From: Humulus lupulus
Taxonomy: Eukaryota > Streptophyta > Magnoliopsida > Rosales > Cannabaceae
DNA: 64,000 bases
Assembly: GCF_963169125.1 (NCBI RefSeq)
Contig: NC_084800.1
Location: forward strand, 150,408,397 to 150,472,396
Direction: 5' to 3'
Positions 11,511-25,060 of this stretch are shown here, piece after piece. Both the position numbers and the translations under genes were made by a program. The number at the start of each line of letters is the position of its first letter. Position 1 is the first letter of the stretch. The notes under the pieces are model-generated. The model made no database searches and had not been told where the DNA came from. It was given only the letters and a program-made list of their open reading frames with translations.

Positions 11511-11523
11511 TTGGTATCAGAGC
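11511..11523 (+). other. Element D: primer binding site, tRNA-iMet type
   Basis: TTGGTATCAGAGC lies two bases after the 5' LTR. This is complementary to the 3' end of plant initiator tRNA-Met, the usual primer for chromoviruses. It fixes the LTR boundary and the plus orientation of D. Confidence 0.93.
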
Positions 11524-11847
11524 GAGCCAAGGTTTATGGTTCCTGGAGATTGACCGAACATGTACGCTCGCTGTCAGTGACAAGCTCGACTTAGGGTTGG
11601 TTGGTAATAGTTGACTTATATGTTGAATATGTGATTAAATGCCCTATTTGCCTGCTTATTTTATATAGAGCATGATGAATGAGTTAATATATGCATGATG
11701 TCAGGGCATGGCCCGTTAAGTGTTATATGTTATTTGTATGTTATATGGAGTGTTGTTTATGGTTGACTGATATGATCTGGGAGGTGGTTTTGGATGTTGT
11801 TATCTTTCCTGATGAGCGACGTCATTGGCTGCAGGCATATTGTTGTG

Positions 11848-13020
11848 ATGCCTCAACAATCATCTAGACTCCACGGCAGTAGGGCCGAGGATGACAACCA
11901 GGGTCAGGACCCTCCACCTGCCCCACAAAATTGGCAACAAATTTTTGCCGAAATGGAAGCAAGACTGCAACAAACAGAGGAAGAACTTCAACAGCTGAGG
12001 CAGCAGGCCCCTCCTCAGGCCACTGGGTTATCAGTTCAGCAGACTGTGGCGCCAATGCCAGTTCAGCCTGTTATGGGGAACAGATGGGAACCTTTGCATG
12101 AGAGGTTCAGAAAACAGCATCTTGCCACATTCGAGGGTGGACTAGACCCGCTGCGGGCATAGCAATGGATGAATATGGTTTCCTTTATCCTAGATTTTAT
12201 GAGGGTTGAAGGGAACGAGAGGGTAGCTTGTGCTTGCTACATTTTTATAGAAGATGCCCGCATCTAGTGGGATGTAGTAGCTCAGAGGAGGAATGTGGCA
12301 GTTATGACTTGGGAAGAGTTCAGGAATATCTTTAACGAGAATTACTACAGTGTTGCAATCTGAGTTGCGAAGGTTGACGAGTTCATCAACCTGACTCAGA
12401 ACCGGTTGACTGTTACAAAGTACGCCTTGAAATTTGACTAGTTGACAAAATTCACGCCAGAGTTGGTGCCGACTGATGCAGCAAGAAGAGATAGATTTGT
12501 ATAGGGGTTGAATGTCATGATCACCCATGATGTGAAGATTACTTTAGATCCAGAGACTATTACTTATGCTCAGGTCATGGACAAGGCCCTTACAGCTGAG
12601 GGGGTTGATGATCAGATTTGGGGAGAGAGCTTGGTGAGGCACGATGCCAGGAGGACAGTGCCTCCTTTTATTGGATCCAGTCGGGGTAGTGGCTCCAGTG
12701 GGAAAAAGAGAAAGGCCCCAGATTCTTTTGTTCCTCCTAGCTCGAATAGGAGGGCACAGGTTGCTTTTAGTGGCCTTCAGGGCAGAGGTGACAACTGGAG
12801 GAGTTTTCCAGTATGTCCTCGATGTAGATGATGACATCAAGGGGAGTGCAGGATCAGGGCCTGCTTTATCTGTGGGAGTGCCAGTCATCTGAAGAAGGAC
12901 TGCCCACAAGCCAGGAAAGAGGAGCCGAAGCAGGGCGACAGCCTCACTCCTGCCAGGGTGTACACTTTGACTCAGACTGAGGCGGAGGCTAGCCCCTCGG
13001 TTATGATAGGTTAGATTTCT
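11848..13020 (+). pseudogene. Element D: gag (capsid and nucleocapsid)
   Basis: Gag packages the element RNA into cytoplasmic particles. I take the start at ATG 11848 (MPQQSSRL), because upstream sequence is untranslated leader. Residues about 25-70 form a Gln/Glu-rich coiled-coil-like stretch (EMEARLQQTEEELQQLRQ). The retrotransposon gag core follows (FRKQHLATFEGG, EFRNIFNENYY, YALKFD). An intact CCHC knuckle, CFICGSASHLKKDC, lies at 12862-12903. Stops in the same frame fall at 12160, 12265, 12361, 12439, 12502, 12829, 12832 and 13012, yet I see no frameshift. Several replace a Trp or Arg codon, as G-to-A or C-to-T change would. Confidence 0.88.
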
Positions 13021-13425
13021 AGTGCTAGGTTTTCTTATACTGCATTGATTGATTCGGGAGCAACTCATTCATTTGTGTCTGCTAGAGTGATAGATCAGCT
13101 GTGTAGACCTAGTAGTGTGTATACTAGGGGTTTTCAGACATTGTTGCCAACAGGGAAACTGGTAGTATCTAGGAGATGGATTAGAGCATTTCCAGTAGAG
13201 ATAGATGGTAGGCAGTTGTCTGTTGATCTGATTGAGTTGGAGATGGATGACTTCGATATGATTCTAGGGATGGATTGGCTATCAAAGTATGGGGCAACGA
13301 TTGACTGGAAGCGCAGGATGGTGACTTTTGAACCAAAAGGGGAGGTACCCTTTGTGTTTGTGGGGACAGTTAGTGGACCGCGGGTACCTATGATTTCAGC
13401 ATTGAAGGCTAGAGACCTGATGTAG
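13021..13425 (+). pseudogene. Element D: aspartic protease
   Basis: The retropepsin domain that processes Gag-Pol is in the same frame as gag. The catalytic region LIDSGATHSFVS is intact at about 13045-13080, followed by VSRRWIRAFPVEIDGRQL and the second conserved strand MILGMDWLSKYGA. The domain itself has no internal stop; the frame is broken just before it (13012) and at its end (13423-13425). Sequence quality here is better than in gag. Confidence 0.9.
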
Positions 13426-13446
13426 GAAAGTTGCATAGGACTCCTA

Positions 13447-13859
13447 GTGAATGTTGTGGATACCTCTGGGGTTGTGTCGGTGGGACCGGGTAAGACCAGA
13501 TTGGTATGTGAGTTTCCAGATTTTTTTCCAACAGATCTGCGAGGGTTGTCGCCGCAGCGAGAGATTGAGTTTGTCATTGAGTTGGTGCCAAGGGTGGAGC
13601 CAGTATCTAGGACACCTTATAGAATGGCTCTGACGGAGTTGAAGGAGTTGAAGATTCAGTTGTAGGAGTTATTGGATTTGGGGTTCATCAAACCAATTTT
13701 CTCGCCATGGGGTGCTCCAGTATTGTTTGTCTAGAAAAAGGATGGATCACTTAGGATGTGTATTGAATACAGGGAGCTGAACAAGTTAACTATTAAGAAT
13801 AAGTATCTAGTGCCTAGAATCGACAATTTATTTGACCAGCTACAGGGAGGGACAGTGTT
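13447..13859 (+). pseudogene. Element D: reverse transcriptase, N-terminal part
   Basis: This continues the D frame through the RT fingers region ([55 protein letters not shown]). Stops lie at 13663 and 13732. It breaks off in GGTVF at 13859, where element E is inserted. The RT resumes in frame after the duplicated gtgtt at 25061-25065. Confidence 0.9.
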
Positions 13860-15749
<1,890 letters not shown>

Positions 15750-17961
15750 TGTAACGCCCTACTTCCTTAGAGCCGTTACCAAATGAGTTTTAAAAGAAAA
15801 CTTTGTACAATTAACTCGCTAACCGAGGTTTTTAAAACAAAAGTGTGACTAAGCAAAAGTTAAGGTTGTAATCTTTTGAAAATGGTTTACTTTATTGAAA
15901 ACTTCAAGTATCTATTATTTGGGATCCCAAAATAAGGTTTGCAAAATGTTTTACAACTTAAAATAAGTTTACAGTTGATTGACTATCAAATTACAGGTTA
16001 ATACAGCCATTTAGAAAATGCCCCCAACCAAAGAAGTCGGGCAGGCCAAACATGTACGCGCCGCTTCATGCTCTCCATACTCATGGCTGGTAGAATTTAA
16101 CTTTGCCCTTACCTGCAACACAGAGCACCCGTGAGCCGAAGCCCAGCAAGAATACTCAAACAACAAATATCATATGCATATTATATGATCAACCTATCAG
16201 ATAATCCACAGATAACCAAGTAGTCCATTAAACTAAACAAACACTTCATGTGCTAAGTGTTACTTCCGGCCCCGCTTCTGTTCTCGACTCCTCTGCCGTT
16301 CTCGGCTCCTTTGCTGTTCTCGGCTCCCTTGCCATTCTCGGCTCATTTGCCATTCTCAGCACCTTTGCCGTCCTCGGCCCATTTTCTGTTCTCGGCACCT
16401 TTGCCGTTCTTGGCTCATTTTCCGTTCTCTGTACTATAATCGCATATAGTATAATTCAAATAACATTCAAACATATAACAATTCAATCAAAACTATACCA
16501 TAACATGTAATACAATTTAGGTTCGTGCCCTGCATTAACACTATGGGTCCATGCCCTGTCCTACGGGTGCTACAGTTTTCTTACCTGTATCCTGAGCTTT
16601 CCGATGCACCAAGGCCACAAGCACGGTCCTCTAGCACGAGCCTCTCCGAAATCCTAGTCACAACACACATAAAACACTTTTTAATACTAACCAACCCAAA
16701 ACCACTTCCCGGGACCAATCCCGTACTCTCGGGACCTCTAATTCCTTAAAACAATACATTGGAACCACCCGCCGAGTCCCCGGGCAAAAGCCCTAAAAAC
16801 CCAAATTTTTTGCTGTCAAAATGGCCTAGGGCCGCGACACTCCCCTCAAGGGCCGCGGCGCCCAGCGGCTAGCCCAAAATCCTGATGCAACCTCGCACCG
16901 CGGCGCCCAAGAACAGGGCCGCGGCGCTCCTTCGCGAACCCAGATTTCTGGGTTTTCTCTTGCATTTTTCCCGAGCTAAAACCCCTCCAAATCATCCCAA
17001 ATAATTACCTAAACCCCAAGATCAATTTAAAGCCTCAAATGAACCATCTAACAACCCATAAACACTAGTATCAAGATCAAAACACAATCACACCCAAAAT
17101 CCACCCTTTGATTTCTAATTTCAGCAAACTCAACCAAAACTTAAAAAACTTAACTCATGCATTTAAATTTCTCAAATCAAAACAGAAACAAGCCTTAAAT
17201 TTACATAGAATCCTTACCTTGAATGAAGAATCCAACCCTAAGCTCCCTTGCTTCTTCTCCTAAGTCTCAAAATTTCAGCTCCTTCTACACCTCTTCTTCT
17301 TCTTCTTGCCCTAGCTTTTCCTTCTAGCTTTTCTTCTCTCTATTTTTAACAAAACCAAAATATGACCAAGCCTAAACCATGTACCCCTTAACCCAGCTGA
17401 ACTTTGTCTAAACCCCCTGCCAAATGACCACATTACCCCTCCTAATAATCCTTTCCTAACTAAACCTTCAAGGGCACTCTAGTCCATTCACTTCTATTTC
17501 AATTCTACCATTTTCCATCTAAACTTGTTACTCACAGCAGTTACAAATGGTTACCCAGGTTACTCAATCACCAATACTATAACCACTAGTTCTCAACTCA
17601 ACTCACAAAATTCCCCAAAATACCCCTAGGCTCCTCCCGAGCCGGGTATAAAATCCCGTTGTGACTTTTGAGTTAACTAGCTCTCTAGGACCGTCTCGGC
17701 ACGTGCATCACAATAATAACACCACACTCACGTGGTACAAATCACATAATACAATTATCACATATATGCCCACAGCAGGCTAAAATTACCAATTTACCCC
17801 TATCATACAAATGGGGTCCACATGCATATATATTTCACCTAAACATGCATACTAATCACATATTCATTAAATTCACGTAAATTAATGCAATATAACAATT
17901 ATTGCCCTCCAGGCACACTAATCAAGGCTCCAAGCCTTATTAGCAAGTTTAGGTCATTACA
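15750..17961 (-). mobile_element. Element H: 3' LTR on the minus strand, nested in the E 5' LTR
   Basis: The LTR opens with TGTAACGCCCTAC at 15750 and closes with GGTCATTACA at 17961 (2212 bp). The five bases before it are ctagg; the matching right copy is missing. Directly right lies CTATCCCC followed by chromodomain-like sequence on the minus strand, so this is a 3' LTR rather than a solo LTR. A GGGCCGCGGCGCC-type motif block lies at 16820-16935. It contains no gene. Confidence 0.88.
16270..16438. repeat. About 18-bp minisatellite in the H LTR
   Basis: Roughly nine to ten units of a CC(G/A)TTCTCGGCTC-type 18-bp repeat lie in tandem, with the last positions variable (CCT, CATTTG, CACCTTTG). 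The reverse complement (GAACGGCAAAGG-like) occurs as only two to four units in the D LTRs near 10870-10915 and 58430-58490, so this is an expansion of an ancestral short repeat. Chance open frames on the plus strand simply read the repeat. Confidence 0.85.
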
Positions 17962-18125
17962 ACTATCCCCTTCTCATAAAAATTTCGTCCTCGAAATTTA
18001 CCCAAACACATCAGTCAGTAAACCCACATCTCTGGCCATAATTTCCAAGGTCCACCACCTTTACTTTATTTCTCGACAACACTCTTACAAGAGTAACAAT
18101 CTTATCCCACAAGATCTTGCCTAAT
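17962..18125 (-). pseudogene. Element H: degenerate chromodomain end of pol
   Basis: Read on the minus strand, a degraded copy of the chromodomain tail is recognisable (KILWDKIVTLVRVLSRNKVKVV against KVLRNKT-LVKVLWRNSKVEE in relatives), followed by CTCGAAATTTAC and the tract before the LTR. It is much more diverged than the other copies. The identification rests on position and on about half of the residues matching. Confidence 0.6.
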
Positions 18126-19157
18126 AGCCATACTTTCTTTAGCTCCCTGCTTGTACCGCAACCCTGCTGAAGCTTCAGGGTCTGCTTAGATTACAATGAT
18201 CACCTCAATATCTTATTCTTGATTTCATAGGTACCCAATAGTCATCAGCCCTACTAGGGTGAGATCAATTTATAGGCCCCTGGCCTAACCCTTGGTACAA
18301 TTTCAGAACTTATGTTGAATCAGGAGTCAAAACTCCCCTTTCTTTCTCTGAACACCAAACTAATCGTCGTCTGCCATTACTTAGAGAGATACAATTCTCT
18401 CATCCCAGAACTTTATTTCCCCAAAATTTAACAGTTTACAAGTTCTTTTATTCTTCTAGATAGGCAGACACTCCTGCCTTAAGAATTCCAACAACCTCTT
18501 TGGCTTTCTCTCTGAACCAATGCCAAACTGTAGTATCCACTATCTTTCACCTCTTACCATGTCCTATGTTGTGTTACCCTAAGAAGACGCCAGTATTGTC
18601 ACCATGACTAACTTATCAAGGATTGCACGTCTCTAAATATCTCAAGTACTCGCATACTCAACGCTTAACTCCTTAAGATATTTTATAAGCTTTCAGACTG
18701 CTATTCCACTTGCAATCAACTGATAGTTCCAGATTCCCACTCTGTTCTCTTTGTTCTCTAGTTCCTTTCCAAAATTTAGAATAATATAGGGTCTCAGTTC
18801 AGTACTATCGACTATCTACCCTGATACCAGTTCACCTGAACCAACTACATTAACTCAATTAGCTGAGTTAAAACTTTTCATGTCCAAACACCTTGCTTAA
18901 AGTCTGATGTGGTCTATTCCTACGATATACCACCAAATCACTTATCCCCTCAGTGTCCAAAAGAAAACACTAAGTTTTGTTACCCGCTCAACCCTCCCGG
19001 TACAACGTACCCTAGGAGGTGGAATGATATCCATTCAGAATTCTCATTCACATGCCAAATTCTAATTGGATCCTTCATTTGATCCTGGTATCCTAACTTG
19101 TACCACCTTGACAGGGTTCTTCCCTGTTTCAACCCAAGCCAACATTTTGAATTCCAT
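18126..19157. other. Unassigned sequence between element H and E gag
   Basis: About 1 kb with no coding frame I can connect to a domain on either strand. It may be heavily decayed minus-strand internal sequence of H. A loose match to a minus-strand tRNA-iMet primer site (CTGATACCAG) lies near 18820, but the flank is not an LTR start. It ends where plus-strand gag of E begins at about 19158. The junction implies that a deletion removed the rest of H, the end of the E 5' LTR, the E PBS and the start of E gag. Confidence 0.5.
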
Positions 19158-19830
19158 AGATCGGGGTGGACAGGGTGGCCGTCAGGGTGGCGGCGAGGCA
19201 TGGCAGACCTATCCGGAGTGCCCAAGGTGTAGAAGACGCCATCTGGGCGAGTGTCGGGCCAAGGCTTGCTTTGTGTGTGGAATAGTGGGGCATCTCAGGA
19301 AAGACTGCCTAACAGTGAAGAAAGGTGAAGCAGGAAAGGTGGATAGCTTGACTCTAGCTCGAGTATTCACCTTGACTCAGGCAAAGGCCGAGACTAGTCC
19401 CTCCGTAGTGACAGGTCAGCTTTCTAGCGCTGGCTCTCCTTTTACTGTATTGATTGATTCTGGTGCTACACATTCCTTTGTTTCTAGTAAAGTGATTGAT
19501 AGATTGTGTAGGCCTAGTGAATATCGGACTGCAGGGTTTGGGACTTTATTGCCTACAGTGGAATTGGTAGTTTCTAGGAGATGGATTAGGGCACTGCCAG
19601 TGATGGTTGATAGTAGAGAAATTTTGGTGGATCTAATTGAGTTAGATATGGAGGATTTTGATATGATCTTAGGGATGGATTGGTTGGTCAGGTATGGAGC
19701 TACTATTGACTGCAGGAAGAAGATGGTGACTTTTGAGCCTGAGGGCGAGGATCCTTTTGTCTTTGTGGGTGCAGTGTCTGGACCCCGCATACCCATGATT
19801 TCAACATTGAGAGCCAGAGACTTGTTATAG
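19158..19830 (+). pseudogene. Element E: nucleocapsid knuckle and protease
   Basis: The frame begins within gag at a Gly/Gln-rich stretch (GGQGGRQGGGEAW), then CPRCRRRHLGECRAKA and an intact CCHC knuckle CFVCGIVGHLRKDC, and runs without a stop into the aspartic protease. The protease has LIDSGATHSFVS at about 19450-19485, VSRRWIRALP and MILGMDWLVRYGA. The frame closes with TAG at 19828-19830. The N-terminal capsid part of gag is missing. This is the best-preserved gag-protease segment of its family in the window. Confidence 0.9.
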
Positions 19831-19857
19831 GGTGGATGTATAGGCTTTCTGGCTAGT

Positions 19858-20814
19858 GTGGTGGATACTACCAGGGTTATGCCAGCAGGGCCGGGAGAGA
19901 CCAGATTGGTGTGTGAGTTCTTAGACGTATTTCCTGAGGATTTACCAGGGTTGCCGCCGCGTAGGGAGATTCAGTTTGAGATTGAGTTAGCACCGGGGAC
20001 AGAACCAGTATCACGGGCACCATATAGGATGGCACTAGCAGAGTTGAAGGAATTGAAGATACAGTTGCAAGAACTTCTAAATTTGGGATTCATCCGGCCT
20101 AGTTATTCTCCATGGGGCGCTCTAGTGTTGTTTGTTAAGAAGAAGGACGGGACTCTGAGGATGTGTATAAACTATAGAGAATTGAACAAGTTGACTATCA
20201 AGAATAAGTACCCTCTACCAAGGATTGATGACTTGTTCGATCAGCTGCAGGGAAAGACGGTGTTCTCAAAGATTGATCTTCGATCTGGTTATCACCATCT
20301 GAGGATCAAAGATGAGGATATACCGAAGACGGCCTTCCGAACACGGTATGGGCATTATGAGTTCTTGGTCATGTCTTTTGGTTTGACCAATGCCCCGGCA
20401 GCTTTTATGGATTTGATGAACAGGGTGTTCAGGGACTTCTTGGATCAGTTCGTCATTGTCTTCATCGATGACATCTTGGTATACTCCAGTTCAGAGACAG
20501 AGCATGAGCAACATCTTCGACGGGTTTTACAGAGGTTAAGGGAGCATCAGTTATACGCCAAGTTTAAGAAGTGTGAGTTTTTGTTGCCAGAGGTGACTTT
20601 TCTTGGGCATATAGTCGGAGCAGAAGGGATTAAGGTGGATCCGTCCAAGGTAGAAGCAGTAAGAGATTGGCCGAGGCCAAGGAACGCCTCAGAGGTGTGG
20701 AGTTTCCTTGGGTTGGCAGGTTATTGCAGACGGTTCGTAGAGGGGTTCTCAAAGATTTCTTCACCAATGACAGAGTTGACGAGGAAGAATCAGAAGTTGG
20801 TTTGGTCAGTGTGA
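19858..20814 (+). pseudogene. Element E: reverse transcriptase
   Basis: An uninterrupted frame of 318 codons covers the whole Ty3/gypsy [58 protein letters not shown], and the catalytic FIDDILVYS at 20461-20487 with both aspartates. The thumb/connection follows ([34 protein letters not shown]). The frame is lost near 20810 by a small deletion just before the RNase H, and the reading continues one frame over. E has the most intact RT here. Confidence 0.92.
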
Positions 20815-21286
20815 GAATAGTTTTCAAGAGTTAAAGCGACGGCTTATTTCTACACCTGTGCTGAGTCTTCCTTCGGAGGAAGGAAAGTTTGTAGTCTATT
20901 ATGATGCATCGAGGATGGGTTTAGGCTGTGTGTTGATGCAGAATGAGAAAGTTGTAGCTTATGCGTCGCGGCAGCTGAAGGAGTATGAGCTGCGGTATCC
21001 CACTCATGACTTGGAATTAGCAGCAGTGGTATTCGCACTGAAGGTGTGGCGACATTACCTATATGGGGAAAAGTGTGAGATATACACTGACCATAAGAGC
21101 TTGAAGTATTTCTTTACTCAGAAGGATCTGAACATGAGCCAGAGGTGTTGGTTGGAGCTGGTTAAGGATTATGACTGCGATATTATTTATCATCCGGGGT
21201 AAGCCAATGTGGTGGCAGATTTGTTGAGCCGGAGAGACCCAAGACAGTTGTACAGTTCAACCTAGATCTCAAGAGAATTAGCTGAT
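20815..21286 (+). pseudogene. Element E: RNase H
   Basis: The Ty3-type RNase H (removes RNA from the RNA-DNA hybrid) reads [64 protein letters not shown] and, after a stop at 21200-21202, NVVADLLSRR. The acidic active-site positions (DA, DLEL, TDH, ADLL) are present. It lies one frame over from the RT. Another stop falls near 21263 in the linker. Confidence 0.88.
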
Positions 21287-22400
21287 GAGATGGCCAGGGC
21301 AAGGATAGAACTAGTGGTGGGCCAGTTAGCTAATATTACCTTGCAGTCGACTCTGCTAGAGCAGATCAAGGAGGGTCAGTTGGTGGATGCACGGTTGCAG
21401 GAGGTCAGACAGCATGTCTTAGCGTGGACAGCGAAGGATTATTATGTTTCTGAGACAGGTTTGCTTCGATATCAGGGACAAATTTGTATTCTGACATATG
21501 AGGGGATCAGACGAGAGATGCTGGATGAGTCTCACACTACGCCATACTCACTTCATCTGGGTACCATGAAGATGTATCAGGATCTACGAACATTATATTG
21601 GTGGCCCGGGATGAAGAAGGATGTGGTAGAGTATGTGGCTAGATGTTTGACATGTCTGCATGTAAAGGCTATGCATCAACGACTAGCGGGATTGCTTCAA
21701 CCTTTGGGTATCCCAGAGTGGAAGTGGGAGGACATCATGATGGATTTCGTGGGAGGACTACCTAGGACCGTGGGAATTTGTGACTCGATGTGGGTAATAG
21801 TGGACAGATACACCAAGTCAGCTCATTTTCTGCCAGTGAAGTCGACGTACTTAGTGGAACAGTATGCCAAGTTGTATGTGAGGGAGATAGTTTGTCTCCA
21901 TGGGGTTCCAAAGTCTATTGTATCTGATCGAGACCCTATCTTTACCTCCATGTTTTGGGGAGCTCTGCTGAGAGCCATGGGGACTCAATTGAAGTTTAGC
22001 ACACCTTTTCATCCTTAGACAGATGGACAGTCTGAGAGGACGATTCAGGTATTGGAGGACATGCTTAGGGCATGTGTGATTGACTTCGAGGGATCTTGGA
22101 GTAAGTATCTTCCGTTGATCGAATTCTCGTATAATAACAGTTATCAATCAACGATTGAGGTGGCCCATTACGAGATGCTATACGAAAGGAAGTGCAGATC
22201 ACCCATTCATTGGGATGAGATGGGTGAGAGAAGATATTTGGGGCCAGACATGGTTCAGAAGACCTATGAGGCTATTGAGAAGTTTCGAGCCAGAATGCTT
22301 GCTTCGCAGAGTACACAAAAAACTAAACTGATCCTAAGCGTAGGAACGTGGAGTTCTAGGTTGGGGACCACTAGTTTCTGCGAGTTTCACCACTGAGAGG
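21287..22400 (+). pseudogene. Element E: integrase
   Basis: The integrase inserts the cDNA into the nuclear genome. The zinc region (YSLHLGTMKMYQDLRTLYWWPGMKK, then ARCLTC) is mostly conserved. The catalytic core follows: MDFVGGLP, VIVDRYTKSAHFLPV, SDRDPIF and, after a stop at 22016-22018 replacing the Gln of HPQTDG, the glutamate in DGQSERTIQVLEDML. The domain continues through [23 protein letters not shown] frameshift near 22315 ends the good frame. Confidence 0.88.
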
Positions 22401-22761
22401 GGTGAGGAGATTTGGAGTAAAGGGCAAGTTGAGCCCTCGGTTTGTTAGAAAGAATTGGACAGGTGGCATACAGGTTGGCTTTGCCACTGTCGTTATCAGG
22501 AGTTCATGATGTATTCCATGTCTCCATGTTGCGGAAGTATGTTTCAGATACGACACATGTGCTGAAGTATGAGGACTTAGAGTTGCAGAAAGACTTGTCC
22601 TATGAAGAGCGACCAGTTTAGATTTTGGATCGGAAGGACAAAGTCTTACGGAATAAGACAATTCCGTTAGTGAAAGTGTTGTGGAGAAATAGCAAGGTCG
22701 AGGAAGAGACCTAGGAGTTAGAGACAACGATGCAGGATCAGTATCCCGAGCTATTCAGGTA
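22401..22761 (+). pseudogene. Element E: integrase C-terminus and chromodomain
   Basis: After the frameshift, C-terminal integrase motifs are readable in shifted frames ([20 protein letters not shown]). A stop at about 22618-22620 precedes the chromodomain ILDRKDKVLRNKT, LVKVLWRNSKVEEET, with a second stop where Trp is expected, and ends at QYPELFR before the terminator. Chromodomains direct chromovirus integration to particular chromatin. Confidence 0.85.
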
Positions 22762-22798
22762 AATTTCGAGGATGAAATTCTCAGTAGGAGGGGATAGT

Positions 22799-25060
22799 TG
22801 TAATAACCCAAAATCACTAATATGGCTTAAGGGCCTTGATTAGTGTGCCGGGAGGGCATAATTTGTTTATGCGTGAATTTATTGATTTAATGCATGATTA
22901 CATGATAAGCATGCTTGTATGATTATATGAATATAAATGTGATTAAATGTTATACTTGTGAGAACCACATTATTATGTGGGTAAATCTGCAGCAGGCGAC
23001 TTGAGGCGATCCTAGGGAGTTAGATAGCGGGAAAGTCACAACGGGGCTTAATGCTTGACTTTAGACAAGTCAAGGGGTATTTCAGGTATCAGGTGGTTAT
23101 TTAGATTACCGGGTTATGAAAATAAATAATTGGAGATATATTTGAGGTAAGGAAGTCTAGGTGGGAATATTGGGGAATTTTTGTATTTTTCCCTTGGGGA
23201 CGTTTGCGATACCCCGAGCTTTGGGGTTAGCTTAATTGCCTAAGGATAGACTTAAGGAGCAGTAGAAAACTATAGAACATAATAAACCGAATCTTTCTTC
23301 TTTCTCCTTTTCTCCCTCAAAGGAAACTCTTGGAATCTAAAGGAACTCAACTGAAAGCTTTGTGATTTAGGCTTGGATCTTGAGGGATTAGCTCAATTTT
23401 AGCAAAGGAATTCAACTAGGAATAAGGTAAAGATTGATTCTCATTTTCTGTTGTTGAAATTCTGAGATTTTGGTTGTGTTCTAAGTGGTGTTTGGGTTTT
23501 GGATTTGAAGATTAAATTGAGGCTAGAACCTTGGAAGTTAGCTCAGAAAGCTCCTGGAGAATTGGTTCTGCAGTTGAGGTAAGCTCGAATTTAAGGTTTA
23601 AAGGTTGAGTTATAGTGTTTCCATGGCTAGGTTTTGAGTTCTTGAGTTAGAAAGTTTCAGTGATTGAAATAGGTTTTTAATGGGTTTCTAGTCTAGATTC
23701 CAGCTGGGTTGTGTTGTTGGAATCTTGTGGGCAGTTTTTGGATAATTGAGTTGTGGAATTGGGGTAGTTTTGAGTGAGTTTGCATGAGGTTTGAGAGTCA
23801 AAAATGGATGTTTTTCTGGGTTCGAAGGGGTCGGGCCGCGTCATAGTTCTTGGGGAGCCGCGGTCCTTCGAAGCTGATGGGTGTTGAGGAAGGAGGGTGG
23901 GCCGCGGCATGGTCTGAGTAGGGTCGTGGCCCTTACCTATTTTTGGGCATTGGGAGGCCTCTGGTTGGGGCCATGCCGCGACATGGGTGGCTAATGTCAC
24001 GGCCCTTAAGAGTTTTTGGGATTTTGAGATTCTAGGCTTAGGAATTTAACCTAGGGTGCTCGGGATTGAATCTTTTACCATGTTTGGTGAAGTTCAATGT
24101 TCCGGAGACTAGAACTTTGTCTAGAAGCTCATTTAAGATTGTTGATGGTATCCTTTATCTTGGTTGTGACTAGGTGCTAAGCTAGGGCTCGGGGATCGGA
24201 TCGCGCTCAAGGAGCATCGCTCGTCGCTAGTAAACTTGGAAGTCAAAGGTAAGAAAACTGCACCCGGTTGTGTATTTGTAATGGGACTAAGGGTTCCCTA
24301 ATATGTATGCTTTGAAAAGGATGGTATTATGCCATGTAAATAGTAAACCAACGGCCTAAGAGTGCCAAAGGTTACACTTGCGCACAGGGTGCGGCTCGAC
24401 CACTGGTAGCCGAGGACAGCTTATTATGCACTGAGCTCGGTTTAAGCGGGCCGGAGTCAGTGGGATAAACAGAGGGTGCGGCCTAAGTTGTCCGCCCTAG
24501 TTATTATGTGATTTGACTGTTATTAATGATTGGTTGCATCTTTGATTCTAATTACATGCTATGTGATTAATGTGGATTGTTAAGTGGTTGATCATGCTTG
24601 ATGAATTATTCTCTTGATATGATTGTTGAGATGTGTAATATGTTTTCTTGCTGGGCCTTGGCTCACGGGTGCTACGTGGTGCAGGTAAAGGCAAGGGAAA
24701 ACTAGATCACCCTGACTTGGAGAGCTCTGTGGGCGGAATGTACATGACCAGCTGCTCAGCCGCCACGGTTGAGAGGATGACAGGAACAGAAAAGCTATAA
24801 ATGTCTGTTTTGCCTTAGAGTGGCTGATGGAAGTCTGTATTTTGGAAATTTTGTAAACTAACCTTTAAATACTGTACCTTTTTGGGATCCCATATGTAAA
24901 TCTGTTTAAATATATGAAATGTAACTTTTGAGACCAAAACCATTTTAACCCTAGCACATTTATGGTTTTAGTGACACGTTTTGACTAAATGACTTGATTA
25001 GCAAGTCCTGCACCTTTATAAATACACAGTGTAGCGGTCCTGGCTATCCAGGGCATTACA
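22799..25060 (+). mobile_element. Element E: 3' LTR, complete
   Basis: The LTR is 2262 bp from TGTAATAACCC to GGGCATTACA, preceded by GGAGGGGATAGT. It contains GGCCGCGGC-type motifs at 23830-23960, AGGTAAGAAAACTGC near 24250, GCAGGTAAAGGCAAGGG near 24680, and GGGATCCC near 24890. It serves as the intact reference for this LTR type, showing that psbA was absent from the ancestral E LTR. It contains no gene. Confidence 0.94.

Noticed and set aside
11511..11523. Part of a tRNA gene (also 34041-34053 and 54879-54890)
   Set aside because: Only the short complement of the tRNA-iMet 3' end is present next to an LTR; these are primer binding sites.
12544..13068. 174-codon minus-strand open frame over D gag
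   Set aside because: It is the reverse of the gag/protease frame, shows no domain, and exists because the sense frame is rich in certain codons.
16250..16510. Open frame encoding a Ser/Ala/Leu/Phe repeat protein
   Set aside because: It simply reads an 18-bp minisatellite in the LTR; the repeat length is a multiple of three, which keeps two frames open by chance.
18815..18832. Primer binding site of element H (CTGATACCAG)
   Set aside because: The match is incomplete and no LTR start follows it.
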